From NCBI GenBank assembly GCA_038030265.1, contig CM075939.1:43071253-43135252 (forward strand): a DNA stretch of 64,000 bases. Reading direction: 5' to 3'. The DNA comes from Corythucha ciliata (Eukaryota; Arthropoda; Insecta; Hemiptera; Tingidae). Both the position numbers and the translations under genes were made by a program. The notes under the pieces are model-generated. The model did not search any database and was not told the DNA's origin. It saw only the letters and a program-made list of their open reading frames with translations. Numbering within the stretch: position 1 is the stretch's first letter; every line of letters starts with the position of its first letter. Shown here piece after piece: positions 10,400 to 22,253 of the stretch.

Positions 10400-11800
10400 G
10401 TGAGTCAACGACGCGGTTTGTCGAGGTCTCGTGGCCGGCTAGCCGACGGTCCGAGCCCACAAAAATACAATTTTAAAAACTTGAAATTTCACGAAATTGC
10501 AATTTTGCTGCAATCAAGACGCTGAAACTTGCATTTTCACAAGAATCGAGGCCTGAAACTGTTGATTTCACGTATATTCAGTCAGGAAACTTGTAATTTC
10601 CCTCAAACTGCAATCGCTCAAATTGGTACCCGAACATGACCGACTTGGTTCACACCCAAAAGGCCTGTAAAATTGGAGTTGGAGCCGAAAAATGGACATT
10701 GCAAAATCATCATTGAAATCATGCATTGCAAAATCGTAAACATTCAGCCTGGAAAATTCTAATTTCACGGATATTTACCTCAAAATGTTGCAATGCGGCT
10801 ATTCGCCAGAAGACTTTGGGCAGTATTGTGTCCGGCTAGGCCGGGGGACCGCTGTCACAACTATGAAAGATTACTGAAACTCGAAATTTCGCGGAAATAA
10901 AACCAGAAACTGGCAATTACACGAAAATATGCCGGAAAATAGCAATTTCACCGGTAATGAGACCCGAAACTGGCCATTTCCCAGATTTTTTGCTCACAAT
11001 CGGAGTGCTGTAATTGGATGGCTGTGTGTCAGGCTTTTGGTGCTGTTGCGGATGGCCTCAACACTGCTGGTTCGACAGCCTCTATTTTAAAAAAGTCCCG
11101 AAACTGACAATTTCGTAAACTTGCAATTTGCAGGCTACCTTACAATTAAGCGTAAGCTCAGTTTTACTTGCGGATTGCCAGAAAAATTTGAAACTTGGAA
11201 TTTTATGAATATTCAGTCAGGAAAGTTTTAATTTTACAGATATTCGGCTATCAAAGTGTTACGATTTCGCAGATAATCGCCAGACTTTAGGCGCTGTATA
11301 TTGGCCGGCTAAACCGGGTTCGACGGTCACTAAAAAGTAACCCTGAAACTTGGAATTTCGCGAAAATAAACGAAACACGCAATTTCGAAAAAATATTTAG
11401 TGATGTAATTTTGTAATGTCGTCACAATGTTTGCAAGGCTTTGGCGCATTCCAGGCCGGTTTCAGGGTCCGCGGCCACTAAAACTGGCCCCGAAAGTCGC
11501 ACTTTAACGAAAATAAAGACCAGTGACTTGCGATTTCGCGAAATGTGCCAAAAACAAAAAGACCGTAAGAAAATCAAGGTTTAGCTATAGTTTTCAGTTT
11601 GAGAACTTCCAATTTCTCGGCTATTTGTATCCAGAATGTTGCCATTTTTTCAGCTATTTGTCAGACTTTGGTCGCTGTTGTGGCCGGTTATTCCGGGTTC
11701 CGCAGTCACATTTTTTGAAATACGAGTAAAAGACCGAAAATTGATGTGAAACTTACAATTTTACAGATATTTAGCTCCAAATGTACCGATTCCCAATTAG
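10400..11800 (+). repeat. Family C array with higher-order structure
   Basis: Besides ~30-bp units (GAAACTTGCAATTTCGCG type), a longer GC-rich module recurs at about 10425, 10815, 11030, 11290, 11440 and 11665. It reads roughly TTTGGGCGCTGTTG, GGCCGGCTAACCGGG, CCGCGGTCACTAAAA. Between modules lie several 30-mers. The spacing of 150-400 bp indicates a higher-order repeat, though irregular. Confidence 0.65.
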
Positions 11801-11979
11801 CATTTAGCACTTTACGACTGTAGCCTCCAATATTGCAATTCAGTGGCTTTTTGATTGTTTGTTAATTGAATGGTTTACGAATCACGTTCAAACGTCTCAG
11901 GGCCGTTTCTAGCCCTCGTGAGGCCAGCAGGCGAGAACTAGCGCGGAACTTCCTAACGTGTGTATTGGTTTATTAATAC

Positions 11980-12540
11980 AAGAAATACAAATACGCGCCC
12001 TATAAGTAGAAAAACTGACTCTGAGCGCCCCAAAAATAGATGAACTGATGATTGGCGCCTTGAAAATGACTGAACTGAGTTCGTGTCCGGCAGTTGACTA
12101 GAATGACTGATTCGTGCTCTGAAAGTATCAAACTGATTATTATTCACGCCTGGAAATGCTCATATTGACAGTTTGCGCAGTAAAAAATGTCCAAGCTGGC
12201 TGTTCACACCTATCCTAAAATAGCCAAAACTGACTCTGTGCGGCCAATTAATGATGTTAAACTGACGATTCGCGCGCTTTAAAAAGCTCTCTCCAGATAA
12301 TTTAAGTCCTGAAAGTGACAAAATCGACCACTTGTGCGTCATGAATAATGGTCAAACTGTACCTTAATGCCTTGAAAATGTCTGAAACACTGACTATACA
12401 TATATGTATAGCAAAACGGGGTATTTACATTGACGCTTTAAAAATAGCATACTCGTACTGGTAATTCACGCTCTAAAAATGGCCTAACGGATCATTCACG
12501 CTCTACAGAGGCTACTGCGAATGACGATTCTCACGTCTTC
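11980..12540 (-). repeat. Family B array, - orientation
   Basis: Units such as AAAATGACTGAACTGA and GATTCGCGCGCTTTAAAAA. The array lacks the conserved B terminus and fades into unique sequence at about 12540. Confidence 0.6.
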
Positions 12541-13240
12541 AAAATCCTTCAAGAGATTCTTTCAGTACATAATTTCTTGGATTTGGACCTATGAGATATT
12601 AGTTTTTGTGGTCTAACTCATACTTTAAACACATTTTGTCGGTTTGGCTTCTTGCTGGTTCTTGAGCTGGTAAAGAGGACATTTATAATCCGCGAAGTTA
12701 TGTGGTTTTTTGGTTTACTATTCATTCTGAATAATACACCAATGTTTTCGATCGGAAAAAAATTTTACAACCCACCCTCAAACTTTTTCTGTGCACGTTA
12801 TAACATGTCTAGATTCGATTTCCGCAATTTCCGTCCGCCGTAAGCCGTCCGGGCCATATTTTCTCCTAGGATTGCTCGAAAAAGCTCGTTCTTTCGCACA
12901 TAAACTCCACTTGGGATCTAGTTGGTCCTAACAGCTGATCAGTTTGATCAACTATCTCCCTGGGTTTTTATGGGCCAAAAGCGGATCCAAAATGGGGGGT
13001 TTTCAAAGGTTTTGAGATCATAGGGGTGTGAGGTGTTGATTTTCATGTAATTTCAAGTCGGGTTTGGCTAAATTCATGAATAATAAACCCATGCGTAAAT
13101 TTTGCAACAGTGCAATAACCCGCAAGACCTATAATTTCTCGATTGGTGTGGTTATGGTTGCACGGGTGATTCGGTGATTCCTCGACCCCTCTACAACCCA
13201 CGCCTTATTTCTGCACCAGTCCTGGTTTTCAACGAATTTT
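12540..13240. other. No gene recognised
   Basis: Non-array sequence. A 63-codon frame at 12652-12843 has hydrophobic stretches but no recognisable family, splice context or neighbours. I do not call it a gene. Confidence 0.4.
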
Positions 13241-14034
13241 TTCGCCTTTTCAGCATTTAGCCGGAGAGTATAAATTATTCTCAATTAATTTTAAACTCAA
13301 ATTAGCAGGTTTTGTCAAACGTATCCGTCAATTAGCGTTTATTCCCAATTTTACTAACCTATTAGCGCTTTTTCTCTATGCGAACAAGCCGTAATTTTGG
13401 TATTTTTGCCGATAATTAGCGAATTTTCTTGAGGTGATTCGGGAATTGGCGTTTTTCTCCATTTTAGCTGATGAGAACGCGCCGTTTATCTCGATTTTAG
13501 CTGTGTATCAGTGGTTTTTCTCACATAGCTCCGTTAATTAGCGGTTTTTCTTAATTTTAGCTACGAATTCTTTCTCAATTTAACCCGCTAATTACTGCAT
13601 TCACTCAATTTTAGCCAATAAATCGCGGATTTTTTTTTTCAAATTCATCCACAAGTTAGCGTTTTTCTTTAGCTTCGAATAAGCGGGTTATCTCAATCTT
13701 AGCCGGAGATTAGCGATTTTGATAATTTTTAGCCGCGAATCATTGCGGATTTGTTCGGAAGATTAGCGTTTATTCTCAATATTAGCAACGTGTTTTGCGA
13801 TTTTTCTCAGTTTAAACCGCAAATCATCGTATTTTTTTACTCCTTAGCTATGCGAAAAAGCCATTTTTCTCAATTTTTGCTGCGAATTAGCAGATTATCT
13901 CAAAATGATTCGGGAATTAGTGTTTTTTCCATTTTAGCTTTGAATGAGCTCTTTATCTCAATTTTAGCTGGAACTTAACTCATTTTCTCAGTTTATGCCA
14001 CTTATTATAGATCAATGAAGTAGCGTTTGTTTGT

Positions 14035-14054
14035 TTGTTTGTTTGTTTTTTTCA
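14035..14054 (+). repeat. (GTTT)n microsatellite
   Basis: Five GTTT units in tandem within a family A unit, directly followed by T-rich sequence. Confidence 0.8.
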
Positions 14055-14181
14055 TTTTCAGCAGTGATTCCGGCAATCTTAATTATTGCCACGAATTGCC
14101 GCTATTTATAAATTTCACTGGCGAATTACCTATTGTTTTTTAAATTTTAGTTACAAATAATATCCTTACTTTAGGCACTTA

Positions 14182-14319
14182 TGCCCGTATTTATGAACGT
14201 TCCTTGACATTAAGGAACCCTTGAAATTCATTAGAACAGATGTTTTCATCGTGATCCAAACTGTTCTCAACGGTTCCTTGACTCAAGGAAGCTTCAAGGA
14301 ACGTTCCTAAATACGGGCC
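14182..14319. mobile_element. 138-bp MITE flanked by TTA (Harbinger-like)
   Basis: Inverted ends of about 26 bp (left CCCGTATTTATGAACGTTCC, complement at right) flank inner inverted words TCAAGGAA and GAACAG. TTA flanks both sides at 14179-14181 and 14320-14322. It is nested in a family A array. The target duplication is as for the 4.02-kb MITE but the ends differ, so it is a different family. Confidence 0.75.
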
Positions 14320-14526
14320 TTAGTACCGGCGAATCAGCGGATTTTCCCAAATATTAATTTGAGAAGCTGCGAGTTGGCGTTTTTTCAAAACTTTAGCTGT
14401 GAATGAGAGCTCTTTGCCAATCGTATCCTCGAATTAACACTTTTTTCCACTTTCTACGCGTATTATTAGCGGGTTTTATCAAATATATCCTGTAATTAGC
14501 GTATTTTCCAAATTTCAACTTCAAAC

Positions 14527-14904
14527 GGGGAACTTGCACATTTTTCAAGCACTGGTGTTTCTTGAAGAGAGCTCTTACACAATGCTATTGCTCACATTAA
14601 ACATTGAAATCAATCAAGGATTTTTTTAGAGCGAATTATTAAAAATTTTGACTGGGAATTTCATGGGTTTTTTAACGTCAAATCCTATTTAATGAAATGG
14701 ATGGTGTGAGGAAGAGGGGGGTACGACACATTTTCAGGGGGACAATTTTTCTTGTTATTTGTAAATCTTGAAGAACTTTGAAATTGATTTAAAAAGCACC
14801 AAATGCACCAATCGGGCTGCAACTATACCATTGATATCCTTCTATCCATGTGCCAATTCACCGGTATACTTTTCTCCCAAATCGGAAATTCATGCAAGTT
14901 CCCC
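14527..14904. mobile_element. Non-autonomous element with 12-bp inverted ends
   Basis: GGGGAACTTGCA at 14527-14538 and its exact complement at 14893-14904 bound 378 bp of non-array sequence that interrupts family A units on both sides. No obvious target duplication and no coding region. Superfamily unknown. Confidence 0.6.
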
Positions 14905-15239
14905 ATTAAGCGCCTTATCTCAATTTTAGTCTCGACAGAAAACAAGATTTGGCGTTTTCTCAGTATTAGCTGAACCTGCTGAGTGGCTAATTGCTGCTTA
15001 TTCTCAATTTGATAACCACGAAATTAGCACGTGGGTCTGAATTTTTCCCGAGAAGCTCCGCTTTCACTCAATTTAGCTCCGGCGAATCAGCGTATTTTCT
15101 AAAATTGTACTGCGAGTCGACTTTTTTTTTCATTTTAGCTGCAAATGGGCGCTCTCTGTCAACCTTAGCCGTGATTTAACGAATTTTCTCAATTTCAGCT
15201 GTGAATTTTAGCCACGAATGAGAGATTTTTCTCAATTTA

Positions 15240-15720
15240 AAATCAAGAGATTGCCTCGTAGGCCGGTAAAATTAGGTCGGCCTATCGAAATAATTACGGG
15301 CAAGCTGGAAACCAATTAAATACCTTCAAGAGGTCCTAGAGAGGTGCCATCCAAGTTTGTGCAGTCAGAAACCTTGAGCTTTTATTTTGGTAGCCAAAAA
15401 ACCTCGAAATTTTGTGGCTTGTCTTTTTTTTTTTGCAAATTCCTCGAAAACGGTCCATGGTAGATTTAATAACACCCCATACTCAATTAGAGAGCATTAA
15501 ATTCTTCGTCAATTGAATTAAAAATATTGATATCGGTTGATTATTCCAATTTTTACGGCCGATCAAATATGCAATTTTACTTATTTTATCAAAAATCCTC
15601 TTGAACCATAAGTAAAATATGCAATTTTACTTATTTTATCAAAAATCCTCTTGACAGAATTTGTATAAATCGATGCCCCCCTCCACAATAGTATATTACG
15701 ATCCAAGGGTGGTATGATGC
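15240..15720. other. No gene; local 50-bp tandem duplication
   Basis: About 40 bp starting AAATATGCAATTTTACTT is repeated almost exactly at 15565-15604 and 15615-15654, a 50-bp period. The rest is AT-rich with no recognised gene. Confidence 0.6.
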
Positions 15721-16700
15721 TCATTACGGTCGAGAGCGACGGGAAATGCCCGAGGTGAAGCCGAAGTCCGTAACTATTCTATTAATAATCATAAAAGCTA
15801 GTCTACAGCCCCGTTGTTGTGTATTTATCTCATATGAGAAAATGTTAGTTTTTGAATTGTCAATAAAAAAATTAAATATCAGAGCGAACGGGAACTGCTG
15901 TACCGTGTTGTGGATCGATATGTCTAGCGCCCTTATGGTTATCGGTGCGTATTGGCTTCCTAAAATAAAGAAGTGTACGAAGCAATTGTGCAATTCACAA
16001 AAAACATGAATTGGTCTCCTTGAAATTGAAAACAAAGTATACATTTTAAAAATAATGAATAAAAAAGAACAAATGAACAAATAAGAGAATAAGTAAATAA
16101 AGTAAAGCGACAGACGAAGCGAATAATAGCATGGCTGAAGGTGTCTTCCAATGCCGGGTAAAGTATACCATTTATATTCCACGCAGAAGGAGTAAAGTTA
16201 TTTTTTACTGGCCTCAAAAATCACAATGGGTAAATAACAACTTTACTCACTAGTGAGTAAAGTTGTTTTTTACTCATTCGTGGCCGAACATTTAATGGTT
16301 GTTGCTCTTGTTTGACCGGTAGAGCACAGCGGTGCCTCTACTAGCAATAAGATTCTCACCAGTTCCCGTAACCTTCACACTGACTCGCATTAGTGATAGA
16401 TAGTCTTAATTTCTTTTTTAAAAAAACATTAACACTTTTCCTTGTCAAACTACTGTTTTTTATGAAGCGAGCTCCACCGCGAAAAAAATAGCATGCACAA
16501 CTCGTGATAAAAAGTCGCCTGCGGCTCGTCCTTTCAAACTACAACTCGCAAGTAAATTCACATTTTACTCACTCGCTGTACAATATACTATTTCAGCTCT
16601 CGTATTCTCGCGTGCTTAATACATAAAAGTGACGATGAGGGTAAAAGTCTTAACCGTTTGAGATTTCGTAGGAGGTGAATGCCCCGGCTTCTCTATTGTG
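15720..16700. other. No gene recognised; palindrome at 16229-16275
   Basis: Overlapping open frames on both strands at 15724-16217 have low-complexity hydrophobic translations and look spurious. A clean inverted repeat (ACAACTTTACTCACTAGTGA centre) lies at about 16236-16272. A diverged AGTTATTTTTTACT copy is at 16197, suggesting a small element. Confidence 0.4.
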
Positions 16701-17463
16701 CGATTTTCTGTCTCGGCTGCCCTCGTCAATTCCGGGAACCTCATCCACCAACTTCGAATTCGACGCCTTCGATGAAGGCGCCGAATTCTCGGCTTACAAA
16801 CAGCGACTTGAAAACTACTACGCCCTTAAGAAATTAACATAGGACACGCCTGATTGCTTGTCCAAAAAAAAAAAGGGTTTTGATAAACTGTGTTGGCAGC
16901 AAACATTGGCTGCACTCACCGCGCCGGACACGCCTTCCGAACGCACTTACAATGAATTGATTGATATCTCTTCTTCAAACGCAGTTTTCCCCTTCAAGAA
17001 ACCAAGTAGTCGACCAACACAAATTCCCTTCCTAGGTAGAATCTCCTGATGAAACGATCAGACAATACGTCGTCGCCCGACGAAATCTGAGCGTTTCTAG
17101 CAACTTAGTTTGTACCAACAACGAGTGCAACAGATCCATTAATGACTTGTTTCTGCGAGCGCAGTTTGTTCGGGGAATTGCCGATCGCGACATTAGAGCC
17201 AAACCTCTCTGCGAAAAGACACTTAATTTCGATCAAGCCCTCGAAATCGCGTAGGCCCACGAGTCCTCTCAACAAGGAAACTGTCATAGAAGGTACAACC
17301 GTCCATAAAGTCCGCGCACCGTCTCCTGTCCAAAACCTAAAAGGCAAACTCAGTGCTTTCGGTGTGTTAAAAATAACCACTATGCCTCAACATGTCGTGT
17401 TCCTCGCGAACGGCTTCATTGTGACGGTTGCAACAAGACTGGTCATGTTCTCAAGGTCTGCTG
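16700..17463 (+). pseudogene. Ty3/Gypsy gag relic
   Basis: Pieces in different frames match Gypsy gag. They include a FDAFDEGAEFSAYKQRLE capsid-type segment (about 16760-16815), TAPDTPSERTYNEL (about 16915-16956), and a capsid C-terminal segment with FLRAQFVRGIADRDIR (about 17150-17195). Two zinc knuckles follow at 17354-17461. The first is C-X2-C-X4-H-X4-C (CFRCVKNNHYASTC) and the second CDGCNKTGHVLKVC. Stops and frameshifts interrupt it, including TAG near 16841 and 17251. Gag would form the retrotransposon particle and bind RNA; this copy is dead. Confidence 0.8.
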
Positions 17464-17599
17464 ACGAGCCAAACGCAGGAAGTTCGAAAGCGCGAGAGCC
17501 CTATTGATACAGACAGCTCATCGGTAGAAGAGTCTGACCACGACACGGCCATAAGAAATCGAAACAAAATGTACAACAAAGGGACTTCGGACACCAGAA

Positions 17600-17885
17600 A
17601 ATTCACCGTCGAGTTACCCCTAGGGCCCAAGAATTCAGACCTTTGAGATCGACACAGGAAGTCCTGTAACGATCATTCCGGAGCGTGAATATCGTAAGCT
17701 ACAACTTCCCTCGAAAATCATGCCTACGACTACCATTTTCCGAACGTGTACGGGTGAGACTTTCAAACCCATCGTCATTGCCACCGTCCCAGTCCAGTAT
17801 GGCAACAACTCATTCAAAGGCGAAATGTTCATAGCCCGGGACCCTGCGTCCGCTATTCTTGGTCGCTCTTGGATCCGTCGCATTA
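17600..17885 (+). pseudogene. Ty3/Gypsy aspartic protease relic
   Basis: A retropepsin-type segment has the catalytic triad as FEIDTGSPVTIIP (about 17640-17680) and the downstream ILGRSWIRRI flap-end motif (about 17850-17885). It is truncated at 17885 by the DNA-transposon insertion that follows. It lies immediately after the gag knuckles, the normal gag-pol order. Confidence 0.75.
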
Positions 17886-18482
17886 GGTGGTCATAGACGA
17901 GCAGATATCTGCGGAAGATTTCATGTTTTTAACAGATATCGGCGGTGAAAATTTGCTGGTTAGTGGGCAAGAAACGACGACAGATCAACCGTGATCGGCC
18001 AAACGATATCGGTGGGAGTTCAAATACACCAGATGTCTGTGGTCCCCCACTAATCAACCGATTTCTTATGAGAGATATCTGGCAGACATAGATCGGCCGG
18101 TTTCGAGTCGGGCGTCGCCCCTTAACGCAACGATTTTAACCACCGAAACTTCACTGAACATGTTTTTTCTATTATTTTTATCATATGTATGGGTCAAGCT
18201 TTTTGCTCCCTCTACTAGTTTTCTAACTTCATATCTGCCACCGATCTCAAATATCTTTCGAACCCGACCGATAAATGAAATCTGTCAGATTTTTTTCCGC
18301 AACAGACCTCAATCTGCCAGATGTGCCCCCACTAACGGGCAGATTTGATCGGGCAACGGATATCGGTCGCAAATAACTTTTGTACGTTAAGGGGCGACGA
18401 CCGATCTCATCGTTAACGATATCTCTTGAAAATATCGGCCGATCAAATCTGTCAGAATTATCTGCCCGTGTATGGGCCACTA
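17886..18482. mobile_element. DNA transposon nested in the Gypsy element
   Basis: About 595 bp separates the protease from the sequence before reverse transcriptase. The ends form an imperfect inverted repeat of about 22 bp. The left end begins GGTGGTCATAGACGAGCAG and the right end is the complement of GTGGCCCATACACGGGCAG. ATTA flanks both sides (17882-17885 and 18482-18485), which fits a TTA-type duplication. Internal words CGCCCCTTAACG and its inverse, and many CAGATATC/GATCGG words, are arranged symmetrically. No transposase; the superfamily is uncertain (Harbinger possible). Confidence 0.65.
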
Positions 18483-18485
18483 TTA

Positions 18486-19395
18486 ATCTGAATTTTTGTA
18501 ATGCTCTCGACCAGATGACTCCTCAAAATGTCAACAAGTTCACTCAATATATTTTTGAAAAGTACAGTGAGTTATTCAGTGCCACAGTCGGCCAAGTGAA
18601 AAACTACGAGTGTCATCTCAGGTTCAAAAGTGAGTCGGTAAAACCGCAAAATCCCTTACTCTCTTGAAGACAAGGTCAACACTGAATTAGACGTTCTAGA
18701 AGAACAGGGTATCATTCAGAAAACTCAGGGGAAGTCCTCTTGTGGTCGTTCCGAAACCTGATGGCAACGTTCGACTGTGTGTCGATTACAAGGCCACAAT
18801 AAATCAGTACTTGCAGGACTCGAGATACCTGATTCCTCTCCTGATAAGCGACGTACTCAATAGTCTAAGGGGCGGCAAAATTTTCTGCAAGCTAGATATT
18901 CACAAGGCTTATTTATATGTTCCCGTTGATGAAACCAGCAGAAAACTTCAAGCAATTTCCACTCATCGAGGGGCCTATCTCATGAACCACCTGAGTTTCG
19001 GCGTAAAAGTGGCGCCCAGTGAATTCCATCGGTTTATAGATTCTGTTTTACAAGGGCTTGAAGGAACTGTCACCTACTTCGATGATATCCTAATCTAAGG
19101 CCATACCGTTGAAGAGTGTCACAATCGTCTCCTCACGTGCCTAGACCGGCTTCAAAGTCACAACCTCCATATCAACAATGACAAAAGTATCTTTTTCAAG
19201 ACAGAGATAATAAAATACCTCGGTCACGTTGTTGATCAACTTGGCATTCGGAAAGAACCTCATCGAGCTAAAGCTATTTTAGAAGCTCCTCAGCCAAAAA
19301 CAGTTGCTCAAGTACGTTCTTCAATTGGTTGCGCAACTTACTACTCGAAATTTGTTCCTAACTTTTCAACTCTACTTGCTCCTCTGTACGAACTA
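18486..19395 (+). pseudogene. Ty3/Gypsy reverse transcriptase relic
   Basis: From about 18742 the frame shows VVPKPDGNVRLCVDY, LDIHKAYL (about 18892), LSFGVKVAP and the active-site YFDD at 19075-19086, then the thumb KYLGHVV. An in-frame TAA at 19096-19098 follows the active site directly. One-base frameshifts occur near 18655 and 18733. The enzyme would copy the element RNA into DNA. Decay appears modest: most blocks are intact apart from these lesions. Confidence 0.85.
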
Positions 19396-20660
19396 TTGCA
19401 CAAAAACTTCAAGTTCAAATGGACAGATGAATGTGAACGCGCTTTCAACGAAATCAAGAAAAGCCTAGCGAGCGATCGAGTCCTAGTTCAATGCGACCCG
19501 ACTCTTCCTCTTGTTTTAGCAACAGACGCTAGCCCCGTTGGTCTCTCGGCTGTCCTGTCCCATAATCGATGGAAAGGAGCAACCTGTATTTTTCGCATCC
19601 CGTACACTGTCAACAGCAGAGAAAAAAATTACTCTCAGCTCGATAAGGAGGCAACTGCAATCCATTGGGCACTAAAGAAATTCTATCCCTATGTTTATGG
19701 CAGAAAATTCACCTTGGTAACTGACAACAAGCCCCTTTTCCACATTTTCGATCCCCTAACTCGAATGCCAGTCATCACTGCTTCCCGGCTTCTCCGTTAC
19801 GCAACTTTTATTACAGGCTTCGACTTCAAAATTTCACACCGGAAGTCATCAGAGTATAGCAATGTTGACTACCTCTCACGCTCTCCTCTTCCCTCTTCCC
19901 CCATAACGACTGATGACGACTTCGCTGTGTTCAATATGGTCATTTCTCAACTTTCCAACGCAATCTTAACGCATTCGTCCATGGCCAGCGCAATCACAGA
20001 GGATCCGGACTGTATCGAACTGTACAATGACCTGAAGTCAGGTAAAAACAGCTCCGCGGAATTTTCTCTTCACAACGGTACGATTTTTCGCTGCACTATA
20101 ATAGAAATTCCGAAATCGCTTCAGCTTCACGTACTAAATGAACTTCACCAGACGCACCAAGGTGTTGTACGAATGAAAAATTTAGCAAGGCGGTATTATT
20201 ATTGGAAGCAAATCGATCAGGACATTGAACGTTTCGTCAAGTGGTGTACTGCATGCGGTGATGTCAAAAGTGACCCTCCTAAAGAGATCGCTCATCGTTG
20301 GGAGACACCCCAAGAGGTTTGGCAGCGCATACAAATTGACTTCGCCGGACCTTTTCAAAACCATTTTTTCTTCTTAATCGTCGACGCGTTGTCGAAATGG
20401 CCTAAGGTAATTACCTTCAAGTCTCCTCCCACTTCTTTTTCAACGATTTCCATGTTGAAAGACGTATTCAGCCAAAATGGTCTCCCTCGCCAGATGGTTT
20501 CTTGACAATGCTTCAATTTTCAAGTCTCAAGAGTTCAGAAATTTCTGGTCTGCGAATGGAATTGAACAACAATTCTTAGCCCCATAACATCCTTCAACAA
20601 ATGGGTTGGCTGAATGACACATCAGAACTCTTAAGTCCAAGCTGAAAGCGATGTCCTCTA
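19396..20660 (+). pseudogene. Ty3/Gypsy RNase H and integrase relic
   Basis: RNase H starts near 19515 (LVLATDASPVGLSAVLS) and includes FTLVTDNKPL. The integrase has an HHCC-type N-terminal region ending WCTAC (about 20130-20260). The first catalytic Asp is at 20338 (IQIDFAGP), the second is displaced into another frame at 20504 by one extra T, and the Glu is at 20612. In-frame stops occur near 20584 and 20615, two at positions typical of CpG decay. It continues the RT frame and so forms one pol. Confidence 0.85.
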
Positions 20661-21199
20661 CCCTTGGAACCGCTACCGAGTGACTCCACTAACCTCAGGG
20701 GAAAAATCCCCGTCAGAAATTTTCTTGGCCCGACAGATCCGATCTCGATTGGACTTGATGACCTCTTCCCCTCTTTTAAACACTTCAGAGGTAGAACATT
20801 GTAAACAACCTGTGCTCAGGTTTTTCTTAGCGGGTGATCGGGTTCAACCGAGAAATTATTCATCGCACCAGAGGTGGAAGTTTGGAGCTATCCTTCAACG
20901 GCTCTGTAAATTACATCACCTCGTTAAATTGGACAATGAGTGCGTCGTGAAAAGTCATATTGATCAACTCCGGTCATCTGGCGTTCCGAAATCGATGTCG
21001 TCCCACCCATCTCCAGGAGACCAACTCAATCTACAAAACAAAAAAGATCCATTTCTCTTTTCATCACCCCAATTATGACGCTCCGGAATCCTTTCATCGT
21101 GACAGCGAAAATCCTCAAGAAGAACAGCAGCTTGAACCACCGAGCGCACTCCGTCTCTCGACTTGGTTCAGACGACCAGTTGTCCGCCTGGATTTATAG
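20660..21199 (+). pseudogene. Ty3/Gypsy integrase C-terminal region
   Basis: SGEKSPSEIFLARQIRSRLD and FLAGDRVQPRNYS followed by KWKF-type GPF/Y-region residues. The frame runs open to the LRSSGV region, shifts, and ends with the typical basic tail RRPVVRLDL before TAG at about 21197. No 3' LTR was recognised beyond it; a MULE relic begins about 110 bp downstream. Confidence 0.75.
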
Positions 21200-21299
21200 T
21201 TTACTCCTGGGAGAAACTGCTGTGTGCATATGAGAAAATAGGTCTTTTCGGGCGACAATGTTTTGCTACAAAAGTTACAAATTTTGTAGGTTGTGTAGG

Positions 21300-22190
21300 T
21301 TTATCAGCAAAAACTTATTCGGGCGACCTCAACAAAACTGCACTGCATCGTTCGCGCGATGTTGTGTAGGGTACGAAAGCTACACTCAAGCTGCTAAAGT
21401 GGTGTTCGACGGCACAAATGTGTTTAAAATAATGTCCATTGCGTCCAAAAGGGCAGTCGCATGTTTCGAGGGTGATGTCGACGTTATAGAAAGAATATTT
21501 TCCCTTTGAAGCCACTTTGTAGTTCTCTGCTGAGGTTTGCAGTACTTCCAGCGTCGTCGAATTCTTCAGGATTTTTTTTTTGTAGTCCGTCAGAAATTTT
21601 TGGTCTCTTCGGGAAGTGGCGAACTCTATGAGTCTACGTTGGTGATAGTTTTCGAAACTGGTGGTGATGAGCTCAAGCAAAGCGCAGGAATTAAAAGCCT
21701 TGCACCTTTGAAGTACAACGTCTTTAAATATTCGTATCGACGCTTCCGAAAAGTTGTTAGTATTATAACCGTAGGTCAATAAATTACTCCGATACGCAAG
21801 ACACCACTCCTGTCTTCGAACCCATAGGTTTTCAAAATACTTCTTTGCGTTTGATAAAGGTCAGATGAATATAATTAAGTCATTGAAACACTTTTCCGCA
21901 GCTCCTGTAGAACCAGCGTGCAGAACTCTTTGGAATAGCCTCATAATAGCGATCCTCTGACTGCTCTCAATTTTATGTGAACTGCTTTACAGCCATCTCC
22001 AGATGATCCATGCACACATCCAGATGAGTGCAGATTGAAAAATGACCTGCAGAGGTCGCCTCTCCGCTAAACTGTCATCCGTCATAACGATTGAAGGACT
22101 CCATTTTTTGTGTGTGCCTCTTTCGATAGCTTCCTTTAGAGCGATAAATGAGGAAGTATACTTTTGTTCAGACAGCGACATGTGAAGTAT
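21300..22190 (-). pseudogene. MULE-type transposase relic with decayed SWIM finger
   Basis: Reading leftward on the - strand, VMTDDSLAERRPLQ and an IIWRWL segment (about 22110-21987) correspond to the transposase core of a MULE family common in animals. They are followed by LWVRRQEWCLAYRSNLLTYG and NTNNFSEASIRIFKD (about 21840-21730). A zinc-binding CDCPF...GHYFKHICAVE block lies at about 21460-21400. The last resembles CxCx(n)CxH SWIM fingers, but the expected third Cys is Phe. At least two in-frame stops (near 21985 and 21865) make it non-functional. Confidence 0.75.
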
Positions 22191-22253
22191 ACAACCAAGG
22201 CAAGGCTCCTACTTTACTTCCGACAAAAACAAACGTGACGCATGTATGATATA

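Larger units (their letters stand above)
13240..15240 (+). repeat. Long family A array, + orientation, with two nested elements
   Basis: The longest A block on this strand, with dozens of CTCAATTTTAGC and GCGAATTAGCG units. Nested inside are a TTA-flanked MITE (14182-14319), a GGGGAACTTGCA-ended element (14527-14904) and a (GTTT)n microsatellite (14035-14054). Insertions into the array show it predates these elements. Confidence 0.75.

Noticed and set aside
15724..16217. Overlapping frames on both strands, up to 152 codons
   Set aside because: Hydrophobic low-complexity translations over an A-rich repeat; nothing matches a protein family I know.
16858..17100. Separate gene within the gag region
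   Set aside because: The translated pieces are consecutive parts of one Gypsy gag broken by stops and frameshifts.
21258..21782. + strand frames over 21258-21782
   Set aside because: They are shadows of the - strand MULE transposase, which shows ordered family motifs.
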